Source of the DNA: Chytridium lagenaria
Lineage: Eukaryota; Chytridiomycota; Chytridiomycetes; Chytridiales; Chytridiaceae
Assembly (NCBI GenBank): GCA_025449115.1
Contig: JAHLKC010000206.1
Location: 1 to 48,819, forward strand
Reading direction: 5' to 3'
DNA length: 48,819 nucleotides
Shown here: positions 11,133-23,277 of the stretch, piece after piece
How the letters are laid out: each line of letters begins with the position of its first letter
Position numbering within the stretch: the stretch's first letter is position 1
Notes under the pieces: model-generated
Told to the model about the DNA's origin: nothing
Database searches by the model: none
Seen by the model: the letters and a program-made list of their open reading frames with translations, nothing else
Program-made: the position numbers and the translations under genes

Positions 11133-14100
11133 ATGGGGGAAAGCCAGGAAGGGCTCTTCAATCGAGGGAGTCGGTTGGAAGGTCAGACTCACGTTCATTC
11201 TGGATCTGAGAGATCGGGCCATTAAACTGACGGATCCTTTTTATGCTTCGCGTGCAGACTTTCGGTTGATGTGCAAGCTTGGCGAGGGAACGTTCTCGGA
11301 GGTGCTAAAGGTGAAGCACAACGTCAGGAAAGATCTATGCAATGAAACGGTTCAAGAAGCAATTCCACAGGTGCGAACTTCATCAATGAACGTCATATGT
11401 AAACTGCTTCCACCATATTTTTGTTAGTTATGAGGAAATCGAGAGCCTTCGGGATTCAAGCGTTACGGAGGCTAATCCTCATCAACATATTGTCGAACTT
11501 CATGAAGTAGTATTGTACGTAGCTGTCCTTTTATGCCAGCTCTGATTTCAGCGCCTTGTTTTGACCTCGATCCGTCTTTAGTGAACCAAAGCACGGCATT
11601 CTATCGCTAAATTTGAATTGATGGACTGCAATCTCTACGAAATGATCTCAAAGAAACACCTTGTTATCACGGAAGCTAAATGCAAGGGTACATGCACCAG
11701 ATATGCAAAGGGTTGGAATACATCCATGGGTAAAGTCTCATTCACTTTATTTATTCACTTTATTTTTCATGACGACGTACCAAACAAACTCACCATATGA
11801 GTAGCAAGGCATCTTTCATCGTGACATTAAACCCGAAAACATCCTCATCAAAGACCAAAACATCAAGATCGCTGACCTCGGATCATGTCGCGGTATTCAC
11901 TCAAAACAACCCTACACCGAATACATTGCAACACGTTGGTACCGGTCTCCTGAGTGTCTACTATGTGATGGTATATATAACTTTAAGATGGATGTATGGA
12001 GTGTGGGGTGTGTCTTATATGAGATCATGACCAAGATGCCGTTGTTTCCGGGATCAAATGAGCTTGACCAGTTACATCGTATTCACGCGGTTCTAGGAAC
12101 ACCAGGACCAAAAGTTCTGCGACAGATGCTAGGGTAAGGAGTCTATTAACAATTATTATTGTGTAATTAATATGATATCGCACAGGTATAAAGCCGATCA
12201 TCTCAAGTTTCAGTTTCCTAAAAAGAAGGAACAGGTATCCGGTCATTAGCTCCTCATCTCTCAAACGAGTGCCTGGATCTTACATTATGCATGCTCGCGT
12301 ATAATCCAGATGATCGGTATGTTTCTGACTTTTTCCTAAATGTTCAAGAGAATACTAACTTTTATTGAAGGATTACTGCACGAGAAGCCCTTCGGCATCC
12401 GTTCTTCAATGACGTGAATATGAATGAGTTGAAAGCATCACTTTCTTCATTAGCTGCGGATCAAACGAAAACTGGGTCGAATGCAAGTGTGACTCACAAT
12501 AATGCCGTAGTTGCCAAGCTACCTCAAATTAAAAACGATGTACGTTTAATATGTTTGTTTTTTTTCTGTTTAAGCTCTTAGTCGTGTCTAATGCTATAAT
12601 ATGTAAAGGCTGATGGTGGGAAGCAAGAGCCATTAAAGCCGAAAATTCCCGCTCAAGCCAACCTTTCTCAAAAGGCTCCATCATATATACATCAACCCCA
12701 GCCTCTGCAGCAACATCAACAAACCCAACCCCATCTCCCCCATCCACCCGTTTTACCATCTCTTCAAGGCAACCCACAAATTCCTCCAAATCATCGCCAA
12801 CCCTCTCCTCCAATCGTCAAAGCGGCACCATCACATGTTCAACCTCCTGCACCTCATCATCCACCTGCTGTAGAAAAAGTTCAGATTCAGCAACAGCTAC
12901 AACAGCCACTCCAACAGGAAAACAGTTCGGTTAAATCAAAGCAGTTGCAACCACTTCCATCCGTGCCGTTGCAACATCAGAACTCAGCTGTACAGGACGT
13001 TGCGGAACCTCAGCAAACAGTGGGAGCTGGCACTAATGCTGTACCAGAAGCAAGTGAAGCTGTGAGCGTGCATGCACCTACGGAAGAAAAGGATTGCGGT
13101 GCGGTTATTGAGGAGGAACCTTTTGCCCAAATACAAATTACCTCTGAAAAGGTGAGGGTGAAGGATATTGTGGCTCAAGATTCAGTTCAAGCCCCTAAAG
13201 TTGAGCAGGTAAGATATTTTAACATTGACTATAACATTCGATTGACGTTACATATAGACTATGCAACAGGACATACAAAATAGTCAAGTGGATCAGGAAG
13301 GCCACAAAACGTTAACGCAGTCTGAAATTGTTGGCGAAGAACAAAAGCAGCCTATTAAGGAGGACGATCAGCCAATTTCTCATGTAATAACAAAACATTA
13401 CAAGGAGGCAGCTTATCCGCCGCCGTCGGTACCTGCGCGCAAGGAGCCAATAGGGCGAATCCAACAGCCTAACCAACCTGCGGATGTTGATTTCCACAAC
13501 AAGAGCTCGTACAATCCTAATGTTCCAATGCAACATCGCCAACCTCATCACATGCAGCCATCTTACCAGACACAGCAGCAACAACTACAGCAACAACAGC
13601 AACAACAACATCAACAACATCAACAACATCAACAACAACAGCAACAACAACAACAGCAACAACAACAGCAACTACAACAACAGCAACTACATCAACAACA
13701 AGTTATCCGCCACGCCCCAGCAGATGGTTATAATTTTATCTCTCACCACCCACCTAACGCAATGGCAACATCATACGGCGCTCCATCAAATATCGTTAAA
13801 CAGACACACACGTCAAAACCTTCCGCCCCCATCCCTGTCGCTGGAAATCACCCAAAACCTCATCCCCAAACGAATAAGGCCTATCCGAGTATGAATGCTG
13901 GAGTTGGAGGCGGTGCAAGCGGGTTCCTCCTCCGCATCGTCAATAAGTGGGTCAAACGATTCTCTCCCAAAAGCACCTTCAATTTCAGAGTTCTATAGCA
14001 AGTTCAAGCGTAAATCGGATGATCGACGTGTCGCAGATGAAGTGTTAATGAGGGCAAGGAAGACTAAGAAAATTGGTGGAGGTGGTGGAGGTGGTGGAGG

Positions 14101-14909
14101 TGGAGGTGGAGGTGTGGGAGGGTTTGGTGCTGGGATGGGAGTTGGTGGTGGTAATGGGCCACGAGTGATGCCTATGAAGCGGTGGGGTGTGTATGGGAAT
14201 GGGAATGTTTCGATTGGGGCTGGACATGGGGGATATTCTTATAATGGTGGATCAAAAGATCATGGCCATAAATCACCACCTAATTTGGGTGTTATTGGGT
14301 TGAGTAATAATGCTGGCGGGAAGGAGAATTATGGACATCATGGTGGGAATAATAATGTCACCAGTAAGCTTCCGAGTCTGCATTTCGCTCCGATGGGTGG
14401 GCAAATGCATGGTGGTGCTGGTATGGGTGGTATGATGGTGGTTAATGGTGGACAAGCTGGACATGGTGGAGCCGTAGGAGCGACAAATCTGCCGTCACTT
14501 TACCATGCGTCTAATGGGGACAAGCCTCGAATGAAGGGCGGAAACTTTGAGAAGGTAAGTAGAATAATACTAGTTTTTTGGATTCTTTTATGTCATGTCT
14601 GTTATTTTTTACAAAGTTTTCGCTTAACATTTTCTTTCTTCGCAGGACAACCTGATGTTCCCATCCCTAAGAGAAAAACAACCGACAAAACAAACAATGC
14701 ATCCAGGTAATCAGGCACATGGGACCACCACGGTGCTGCCGTCATTGAGACGGGAACCCGAATGTGGCAGTCTTGCGATAAAAGAAATAATTTATCATGC
14801 TTCTTGTACATCTGTCATGTACTTTCTCACTTTCATTTCTCTGCCGTGTTTCCTCTGTATTAGTAGTGCCCTTGTATTTGTTCAGATACCCCTATTCCCA
14901 AAGGCCTGA
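11133..14909 (+). CDS. MOK: MOK-family (RCK) Ser/Thr protein kinase with Gln/Gly-rich C-terminal tail
   Basis: The kinase domain is readable in order. The Gly loop is KLGEGTFSEVLK. The ATP lysine is in YAMKRFKKQF after a one-base break near 11330. HIVELHEVVFEPKHG and ELMDCNLYEMISKKH follow. The catalytic loop is GIFHRDIKPENILIK and the metal motif is ADLGSCRG (DLG in place of DFG). The activation segment is SKQPYTEYIATRWYRSPE, then GSNELDQLHRIHAVLGTP. The TEY activation motif, the GSCRG...SKQPYTEY stretch and the FE/DxKxG insert point to MOK within the MAK/ICK/MOK family, which acts at cilia and flagella. The tail is long and low-complexity, with Pro/Gln-rich sequence, poly-Gln with His (about 13570-13700), then poly-Gly and Gly/His-rich sequence (about 14075-14500). 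A frame change lies near 13895-13930. A last intron (about 14554-14645) joins NFEK to DNLMFPSLREKQ. The far 3' end is uncertain. Confidence 0.87.
13573..13704. repeat. CAA/CAG microsatellite encoding poly-Gln (with His/Leu)
   Basis: A nearly pure run of CAA and CAG codons interrupted by CAT and CTA, inside the tail of the MOK-like kinase gene. It is expected to vary in length between strains. Confidence 0.9.
14074..14118. repeat. GGT/GGA microsatellite encoding poly-Gly
   Basis: Repeated GGTGGA/GGTGGT units in the kinase tail encode about 14 consecutive glycines, followed by a long Gly/Asn/His-rich region. Confidence 0.88.
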
Positions 14910-15222
14910 GCTCTTGCTGTCAGGCCATATTCCGCCTGTACATGGATTGTCCTTTATTGTCTGGTTGTTCGTTTACCTTGTTTCTCTAGTGATTGTTTTT
15001 GTCTTAAATTGTATGAGTAAGTGTGTACATAAATAGACCGTGTTTGATAGATATTAAAAAGGAAAACGTATTTTGAAGACTGAAGGTTTCTGAAGCCAAA
15101 ACTGCTTCTAGTCATTTATATTGTGAAAATAAAATTAAAAATACAACACAGAGTGCGGACGCATGCAAAATGTATAAGATAGTGATAAGGAAGATGAAAA
15201 AAAATAAAAATGAAACTGATCA
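14910..15222. other. Convergent 3' intergenic region
   Basis: AT-rich DNA between the 3' ends of the kinase (+) and the first DUF4436 gene (-). It has AATAAA-like signals on the + strand (about 15129) but no gene. Confidence 0.4.
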
Positions 15223-17462
15223 TTATCTATTATCCATCCCCTCCTTTCCCTGACGGTATGCCCCATATATTGATGATATAGTACCATCGTTAATAGATGA
15301 ATCTGGCGAAACCGGGCTCACTTCCCCATCCCGAGTATGCATAGAGGTAGAGGCTAAGGATGGATGTGGAACATTAGTCCCATATGAATTATAAATGCTT
15401 GAAAGCGAATCACTGTGAGGAACAGACTTCCGATGAGACAAGTGAGCCAGATTAGGATTCTTTGCAATAAAAGGCTTTGCTAAAGGGCCGTCTTCCAAGG
15501 AAACCTCGTGTAGACTATAACTTTCCGAATTGATGGGAAGAGTCATGAGTTGAATGGATTCTCCGGTTTCGAGATCAGTGTCCTTGCTGTGCTCGTCGTC
15601 ACTATCATCACTGTCATCATCGCTGTCATCGTCATCCTTCTTCAGCGTAAGGTTGCTCTGACGGGCCATGATGGCGCTGAGTTCGGCTTCGCTTACTTGC
15701 CCTTCCTTAAAAGGGTTTGGAGATTGAGCTTTGGGTTTAGTTGTCGAGGGTTTCTTGTCCTTTGTGTACTTGATAATGTAATTAAGGTACAAAAGGGAGG
15801 CTTTTAAAAAAAAACAAGAAAAAACAAAAAAAAACACTAAGATTAGAATTGAATATAAAGGCTTATCTATGAATGAAGGTGGTTTGTGGAATATCGTGTT
15901 AAGGTGGTAAAGTGACTCACTGGAGAGAGCTGCTAACGCCACTGTCCAAAAAAGGGTGACGATATCTACTAGACAACCAATTGCAGGGATATTGGGTTGG
16001 GAATTTCTTAAAGTAGGAAGGGCAAACCTTAAATTAAAAAAAGAATTTCAGTAAAACATAGGACATAGGAGAATGGATGTAAGATAAGAGTCACTGACAA
16101 AAGAGAAATGGATAGTCCTAGAGTAGGAGGCTCGACCTTGCGATCACGCAGCCACAGTGTTGTCGAAAGAGTGAGCGAAAGGAGCGAAAGTGCCCACATT
16201 ATCACATTGACGATAAGAGAGAAAAACTATCAAAGAAGAAATAAGGAAACACATTAGATGCTATACAATAAGAGTGGGCGATTGAATGTGAAAATATAAA
16301 GAATTACCCGTGTGGTAAGTGACCTTGATACGGCGACGCGGAGAGCCACATTCTTCAAGTCTGCTCCATACTGCTTCATCATGGGGACGCTTACTCGATA
16401 CCTAAAATGATAAATTCAGTAAAGGATGCCAACCACAGTTTCGGATACTCACGAAAGTAGAGCCGCCTCCATTCCAATTTCGATTGGAAGTTTAATGGTA
16501 GAATTTGTTTCTGGTTCAAAATATGTTCCAGAGACCAGGATATTGTTGGTCTCAAAGTAATCGAAAGGATATTGGATTACATCTGTTGCAAAGTCGCATT
16601 AAACACCAACACTGAGCTTAAAGAAAAAAATAGATTGTATATAAACCTCCAGTTCCTAATGACACGGTGAGGTTTTGACTAGTCATGACTTCACCGGGGG
16701 TAAAAGTAATGCGGCGGTGGTCTTAAATAAAACGGGGAGTTAGCATTCATCACAGGCCAAATTCATTTGTATCAACCCACCAAACATCATGGTGACCGGT
16801 GCACGTATAGGGAAAAAACGTCCCATTTTGTTCGTGGAGTTAAAGTCACCAACCAGGTCACCTGTAATAACGAATACAGACGATTAACAGAAAAATTAAG
16901 AATAATCCATAAAACCACGCTTTTTATGACATACCGCATGGCACGAAATTAAGAATTAATCTAATTTGCTTCTGCGAAAGGTCGATTAGGTTAACGGATC
17001 CCATAACAAACAAGTAGTTTTGGGTGATGCAGCTCATGCAAGATGCGAAAAGATCGCCTTCCCGCGAGCAAATTCTTTCAGGATTTTGTGGTATAGTCGA
17101 GTTTTCTGCCTTTATCTTGAGCGCGTAGTATCGGTTAGCCTTATTGCTTTTGCCCTATTCATAAAGTTAATGCAGAAGATTAGGCAGGGCTTTAAAGAAT
17201 CTGGTGAAGAATGGGAGACAATGAAGCTCTCAAAGGAGACATAGTCACAAATAAATATTGAAGGCAACTGCCCCTCATTTGGTGAAAGTTGAGGACTGGT
17301 TAGATGCGATAAAGCATCAAAGAAAACATGTGGATAATGAAAATGAGGTATACAATAACTTACCATTCTGAAGTTGAGAAAACCAAAAACAATGACGGCA
17401 GCGACGAGGATGACGAGCGCGCAGGTGCCGAGGATGATCTTCGTGAACTTTGTCCGCTTCAT
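15223..17462 (-). CDS. DUF4436 family membrane protein, copy 1, with acidic cytoplasmic tail
   Basis: Read on the minus strand, the start is MKRTKFTKIILGTCALVILV, an N-terminal TM anchor (exon 1, 17364-17462). Small exons follow, encoding an extracellular domain with ITFTPGEV. Then come a three-TM C-terminal block with IMWALSLLSLTLSTTLW, KVEPPTLGLSISLLFALPT and RNSQPNIPAIGCLVDIVTLF, and a last TM. The LFALPxxRNxQPxxPxIG signature is the hallmark of DUF4436, a family of unknown function. The tail holds an Asp/Ser acidic run (about 15590-15640) and Ser-rich sequence, and ends at 15223. An in-frame ATG lies upstream at 17543, but homology with the divergent neighbour favours the ATG at 17462. 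It forms a head-to-head pair with copy 2. Confidence 0.82.
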
Positions 17463-17982
17463 TGTAGATCTCTTTAGACAGTAGGAATCACTAGAACTGA
17501 TGAAGGGATGTCGATGTATTGATTTGGACAAGGTTGAGACCAAGATATATCGAATGCGCCTCTAGCAAATGGATGATGGGTGATGGCTCGCCGATCACCA
17601 GGCTGTCGTGCCGCGGATGTTGTGAATGTGCGTCTGGAGGGGATGCGATGTGAATGGTGGCTGGGTGTTGGTTTTCTATCGGATTTGAGCCTCCTTCAGG
17701 TTGTGGCGGAGAAAAACAATTTCGGCGCAGGGACAAACGGACAAGAAGGAAACTCCTGGCCACAACCAACTCTCATCCTTCAACGCATTAATCGCCAGAT
17801 CCTTCCCTTCATCGCCTCAATCCATCCACGTATCCATCGATCCATCAACAGCCAGTCTCCTGGGATCCGTCATTCCATCCTCAGCCAGTGCTGCTCTCCA
17901 TCTCCTCGTGATTTACCAGACAAGCCGTTAATTAGCAACTCTAGTCAAAAACAATAAGGAGTCCTTCACAACATCAAATCCA
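17463..17982. promoter_or_regulatory. Divergent promoter region between two DUF4436 genes
   Basis: This 520-bp region separates the start codons of two outward-reading paralogs, so it must supply both promoters. I see no clear TATA box. An open + frame of 125 codons crosses it but has low-complexity, non-conserved composition and is probably not a gene. Confidence 0.5.
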
Positions 17983-19318
17983 ATGACTCCCAATCTAAAG
18001 AAAATGAAGCGGACAAAGCTCACAAAGATCATCCTCGGCACCTGCGCGCTCGTCATTCTCGTCGTTGCCGTCATTAGCTTTGGTATTCTCAACTTCAGAA
18101 TGGTAAGTTTTTCAAATGCCCTTTACATCATCCACGTCTTCTCTTTGATGCTTTGTTTTGCATGTACATTTACCTCGTTTCCCTTTACACTGAAAGCTCT
18201 TTGGCTTTCTTGACTACGAACCTGTTCTGATTACTAACATGACATTTCATCTTCCCAACTCAGGCTCTAAGGAAAGGGTCTGCCTTGAAGACTACATACA
18301 GCGATACGACCTTCCCAGACGCTGCCATCAATGACAAGCTCTCTCAAAGCGCGCTCTTTAGTGAACTCTGCAGATCAAAAAGCTTTATTGTGAGTAAATG
18401 TGTACCGTCCAGACATTCATTAAAATACAATCAAGTAAACTATTCTAACTTGGTTGTGCAGGGAATCACCATGTCTCCGTCTCAAGTCGATCCTCTCACC
18501 AGCAAGCTTAAGTTGAGATTAAACTTTCAACCCTGTGGAGATTTCATATCTCCAGATTTTATTGATGACAACAATTTTCTGCTCTCGACATCGCTCACCA
18601 TTGTCGTTGGTGAGTGTATAAAAGAAACATTGCGAGGCTCTTTCTGGCTTCTTCTTATACTGTCATTCTCTCCTTACATTTTTTCTTTTTTCCATCATTT
18701 GTTAGATACAGCGCAGTATAAATTTCAGGCAGAGCAGCCGATGGGATCCACAGAAATTACAGTCACATTTTCCAGTGGAGGTATGAAGAAGACTTTTCTT
18801 TTTTATTTTCTCCTTCTCCTCTGCCGCAGGCATTTGCGGTTATGTATTTAACATCTGCTGTAGACTTGAATAGCTATCCTTTCGAGCAATACGCAACATC
18901 AGATCTCTACATATCCGGAACCTTCAATAACCCTCGCACTAATGATTCCAAGTCTGTCCTTCCTCTTCAATTAAATGTAACAGGATATTTATTAACGTGA
19001 GTTTACTTTTGTTGATTTATTTTAAAAAAAAATTCCTCTCCTTCTTTCTCCCAAAAAAATACTTACAAATACGTCCTTTTATGCCCAGATATGAAATCGA
19101 TGCACCGTGGTTCAAGACGTTTCAGAAAAAACCGGAACCCTCCTGTCATTCCAGTTTGAGGTGTCACGTTCTTCTTCCACTATCTTCTTTTCAGTCATGA
19201 TCATGACCATCATGTGGGTCTTGTCTTTGTTATCCATCTCCCTTTCCGTCACTCTGTGGTCGAGGGGAAGGAAAATGGAGCCCCCGACACTTGGGTTCAC
19301 CATCGCAATGCTGTAGGT

Positions 19319-19358
<40 letters not shown>

Positions 19359-19756
19359 CGTTTACGGTTTTATTATTATACTTATGTTTTGTTATTTTTC
19401 TTGGGCGTAAAACCTAGTTTCGCCTTGCCTGCTATCCGCAACACTCAACCAGGTGCACCCCCTATAGGTATAATTCCTTCACCTTATTTCAAGTGTTTTA
19501 CTAAATACTATCTGCTTTTCCCATTACTATTGTCTAGGCGCTACTTCTGATGTGGCCTCCTTTTTCTGGGCCATTATTTTAACATCACTGTCAGGTAATA
19601 TACCACCCGACATAATCACCCCCATCCCCCCCCACCTCGGCTTATGTGTTTATTCTTAGCGTCTTTCACTACCGCTAATACCTTTTTTTTTTTGCTTCAG
19701 CATGTCTGCTCTTTATCAACTATATCGTAAAGTACCAGAAAGAGAAGGCGGCGTGA
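17983..19756 (+). CDS. DUF4436 family membrane protein, copy 2
   Basis: The first exon (17983-18102) encodes MTPNLKK then MKRTKLTKIILGTCALVILV, a TM anchor almost identical to copy 1. Later exons encode an extracytoplasmic beta-rich region (ITMSPSQVDPLTSKLKLRLN, TEITVTFSSG, SYPFEQYATSDLYISGTF). The C-terminal membrane block is TIFFSVMIMTIMWVLSLLS, KMEPPTLGFTIAMLFALPAI, RNTQPGAPPIGATSDVASFF and a last TM ending KYQKEKAA. The SYPFxxY and LFALPAIRNxQPGAPPIG motifs match DUF4436. Unlike copy 1 it lacks an acidic tail. One intron contains a 37-T run. A frame change near 19130 separates FQKTGTLLSFQFEVS from the preceding exon frame. Confidence 0.85.
19322..19358. repeat. Poly-T homopolymer (37 nt) in an intron
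   Basis: Thirty-seven consecutive T residues just after a GTAGGT-type donor in the DUF4436 copy 2 gene. The run could serve as an unusually long polypyrimidine tract or be a remnant of a retroposed poly-A tail. Its length is likely unreliable in the assembly. Confidence 0.9.
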
Positions 19757-20543
19757 AAAACAATATGGGCCATTATTGAGATTCTTCTTTTTTTTTTGTT
19801 TCCTTCAGCTGCGACCGCACATATAAATTCAGTGTTTTTGATTTTGTCATCTTACATATTTTGTGTTTTTTTGTAACTTCCCTTTACCCGATGATAAAGA
19901 ACGGAGATTAGACGGGGTTTTGGGCACCACCAACAACGAACAGGGGTGTGAGCTTTGTCGTTGTTTTTTTTTGAAGGTGGTTTAGGAGAGTATGGCCTTC
20001 TACTGCACATATTGAAGATTGGAAACCTTTTATTTTATTTTTCGCCCGCGCTTATGAAAGGGTTAGAGGAAATGGAATTCTCAGGGAACAAAAAAAGTAG
20101 TAATATGAAAACTGGTGATTGTGTAAATAAGTAGTTGACGTCCGTAGACTTCTACTGTTGAGTAATCTAATACTACAAAGAGGCCGCTTAAAGGAGATTG
20201 CTAAGATAACGATAAGAGCATTTGACAAAATTATTAAATGCCGGTTCACCACTAATAGCGCGATTTGAACCGAGATAACAAAGCCAAAGGAAAACGTCAT
20301 GAAGAGAAGTAGCCCAATCGGAGCTATGGCAGCAATATAAACGTTGTGGAATAAAAGGAGGCAAGACCCTAAGGATGAAACAAGTAGTGAAGGAAAGAAA
20401 AAAAACCGAGAATATAAAATGATAGTGATTTGGATCATGAGGAAAAAGCAGGTCAAAGCACGAGATAAAAAGAATAAAAGAACAAGCGAGATTTCTATAA
20501 AATATCTAATATTGTAACGACAAAATGAGAAAACCGAAAGCAT
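19757..20543. other. Convergent intergenic region holding the conserved 3' flank of the LRR-SAM family
   Basis: From about 20050 to 20540 the minus strand is clearly related to the 3' flanks of the other LRR-TM-SAM genes (for example 34673-35040). They share blocks such as gatacaaagaggccgctt and agcccaatcggagct. It is probably the 3' UTR plus downstream DNA carried along by duplication. Bases 19757-20050 are the 3' region of the DUF4436 gene. Confidence 0.65.
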
Positions 20544-22717
20544 TCACGAATACTGCGGCGGGGCGTCGTTCGCAACCGTCATACTTCCTGCGGCTGAAAC
20601 TCCAACACCAGGCGATATGGGAGCACGTAGTGCTCCACAGCATAAAGAAGATTATTTCGCATGGTCTCCACAGTAATTCCCATCTCAACAAGCCGATTCG
20701 ACGAAAGCAAAAGAAGTTGATATCCGTCAATTTGATGGGCTGACGAAAAATATCCATTAGAATAACTAATATCAAAGAAAGAACACACTAGGATTCATAC
20801 ATTTGAACTTTTCAACAACAACCGGCGCAAACCCGTTCTCAATAACCAATCTTCAACATCCTCACAAGACCATGAGGCGACGTTATTCCTCGGCCTCTGC
20901 AATACTCCAGACGTCACAACCATCATACTCGAGCCACGAGCAGGAGCAATCACGCGATTCATCCTAGCCTCATTCGCTTTATCGTAACGAGACGGACCTT
21001 GCGTCCCATCAAGAGTCATAGAACCCAGATGCGTTAATTCCTTCGCCTTTTCGTTTTGCACATCCGTCACTGTCGGAATTACATCGTAGTCGTTATCAAT
21101 GCGAGAGGAGCTGGCCGTTGGGATCGCGTTCAAGCCGGAAAAAAAGTTGGATTTCGAGTCGCGAGGGTCGTCAGGTGGGGGGAGCGGTTCTGATCGTAGA
21201 TTTGTAATTGGTAAAGTAGGAGAAGTGACGGTGGCCTCCGTGTCATGAATCTTTTGGGGACAGCTGGAGGATGGTTTGACAAGCTTTGAGTGGGGCCATT
21301 CTCGGAACTGGGTGACTTTGACGAGGTATTGTGACGATGACAACGGCGGAGGATACAGAAAGAGACCGGCACAATGACCCCAAGAAGGACGATTATTCCA
21401 AGGACAAAGCCTATGATTACAACAGGGGGTAACGAAGAGGCAGTATTTTCTACAGCACTGGTGGGTACTGGAGGAGCAGACTGTGATGGTGTCAATCGAG
21501 GGGAATTGCGTTGGCAGTCTTCGTTGGTTCGTTGAGTAACACTAATGCATACCATGAAGATCAGCATAAAGCCCAAACACTAGAATGTAAACGGTAGAAA
21601 AGAAACTCACTTGCTGAATGCCGAGAAATTACGAATATCAGAAAAACAATTTCCTTGAATTCTGGTGAGAAAGGGCAGTGAGTTACAGGTCAATTTCTTT
21701 AAAACCGGGGAGGTTAGGGCCGCAAAAAAGGAGCAAATGTGGTGAGTGAAAGACAGAAATTCTTAACTACAAAACATATCAATAAAAATCGGAATGATAC
21801 AACTGGGAATTCCTTTTCCATGGTGCAGGGCTAAACATAGAGATTTAAATCTGATGCAATACCTTTTGGCAGATAGATTCGAAACATATTCAGGGACAGC
21901 GCCTGAAAGATAATTATTTTCGAGGTAACTGTTTTTTTTGGAATAATTATTCGTTAAAAGTTTGCAAATGAAGATGAATTAAGCATGATGGTTCAGAAAT
22001 AATAGTCGGGATTCCGAACTATGGAAGGATGATAAACAGATGATAAACTTACAGCTCTCGAAGAATTCTAAGATTCCCCAATTCTTGCGGTATGGTCCCT
22101 TCCAGTTGGTTATTGTAAAGAAATCTGCAATAAACGAAGATGTAAATGAGCATGAGGTTCCGAAATGGGTATCGAGCTTATGATTATGGAAGGATGAAGA
22201 ACATATGATGAACTTACAGATATGTTAGATTACGAAGATTCCCTAGTTGTGACGGTATGCTCCCTGTTAGTTGGTTATTGTAAAGATATCTGCAACAAAT
22301 GCAGATTTTAATGAGCATGACGGTTCAGAATAGGTATCGGGCGCAACAGATGATGAACTTACAGCTCTCGAAGAATTCTAAGATTGCCCAATTCTTGCGG
22401 TATGGCTCCTGTCAGCTGGTTACTGAAAACACCTCTGCAGCAAATGAAGATGAAAATGAGCATGATGGTGAGTATCAAGCATCCAATGAGAAAAGGATGA
22501 GGAACAGATAATAAACTTACAGAAATGTGATACGCCCTGTTGAATCGCACTGAATTCTAAAATCACCACAGCATTCCGTGGCATTTATGCGTAATGACGG
22601 AAACGCAGATGACACGACGGAGCAGTCGCTGCTCGACGACATCCCTTTCGAATTCAATAGACAACCGAGCACAAAACAAAAGATGTTAAAGTGAGTGATA
22701 CCAACCGGTTCTATCAT
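20544..22717 (-). CDS. LRR-TM-SAM receptor-like protein, paralog 1 (three 72-bp LRR exons)
   Basis: The start ATG (22715-22717) opens a hydrophobic leader (FNIFCFVLGCLL), then an N-cap with DCSVVSSAFPSLR and CC...C. Three LRR exons of 72 bp follow (22363-22434, 22218-22289, 22053-22124), of the type NNQLTGxIPxxLGNLxxLxxL. A 66-bp terminal repeat (21863-21928, NNYLSGAVPEYVS) and a GNCFSD/EDCQRN C-cap come next. Exon 8 (20801-21541) encodes a Ser/Thr/Pro stalk, a TM helix (IIGFVLGIIVLLGVIVPVSF), a basic stop-transfer (RRCHRH) and a disordered tail. The SAM domain is split by an intron at about 20740-20800: WSCEDVEDWL, then HQIDGYQLLLLSSNRLVEMG. Frame breaks lie near 21290, 20870 and 20630. Probably a surface receptor signalling or clustering through SAM; the ligand is unknown. 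Confidence 0.83.
22053..22434 (-). repeat. LRR exon-intron cassettes of paralog 1 (3 modules)
   Basis: Three 72-bp exons, each one LRR with phase-2 boundaries, alternate with introns of 73-93 nt. All these introns start gtaagttcatcat and end with a cattt(g/a)ttgcag-like tract. The repeat therefore covers exon plus intron, about 145-165 bp per module. Confidence 0.88.
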
Positions 22718-22760
22718 TTTGTGCTCCAAGTACACAAATAAACTTTATACGCGTAGACAC
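22718..22760 (-). promoter_or_regulatory. Conserved TATA-type core promoter of paralog 1
   Basis: TATAAA on the minus strand (22744-22749) lies 32 nt before the ATG, within the family-conserved block tctacgcgtataaagttt ... ggagcacaaaATG that also precedes the other three paralogs. Confidence 0.65.
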
Positions 22761-23277
22761 GAATTCTCTTGACGCGTCGCCTTGACGCGCATCCATTGAC
22801 ATTCGGTTTTCAGGAGTAATATAGGTGATATGCTATGTAGAATCTAGGCGTGAGAACCACTCATTGTCTTTGTAGCGATAGAAAGTTGGGGTTTACATAC
22901 TGTACTTGAAAACACAATTAAAACACGATCTGGACTCAACTTGTAGAATCTCACTGACGAGTATATGCATAATAAGGCGGAACAAGCTATGAAGCACGGA
23001 GGATGATTGAGAAAGATGCCTTTGATAAGAAATCTATAGTGCTTCATATACGCAGTATCTCACAACAGATTAAATGGAAGGACTGTGTAAAATTGAGAAT
23101 CTTGACGTTCTAATGGGAAGTAATAAAAAAACAAACTATCAAATTGAGATTGAAGGGAAGGGAGGAGTGAGACATCCACTATATAAATTGATAAAAGGAC
23201 AAACAACAAGGTTAAAACAAAACAAAAACGAAAAAACAGAAATACATCTTAACAAAAAAAAAGAAGAAAAGGCACGT

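Noticed and set aside
13484..13894. Asn-rich open frame in the kinase tail region
   Set aside because: It is the shadow of the CAA/CAG repeat read in another frame (AAC codons).
17580..17957. 125-codon open frame between the divergent DUF4436 genes
   Set aside because: It starts inside the shared promoter region, has low-complexity composition, no motif and overlaps another open frame. Probably not coding.
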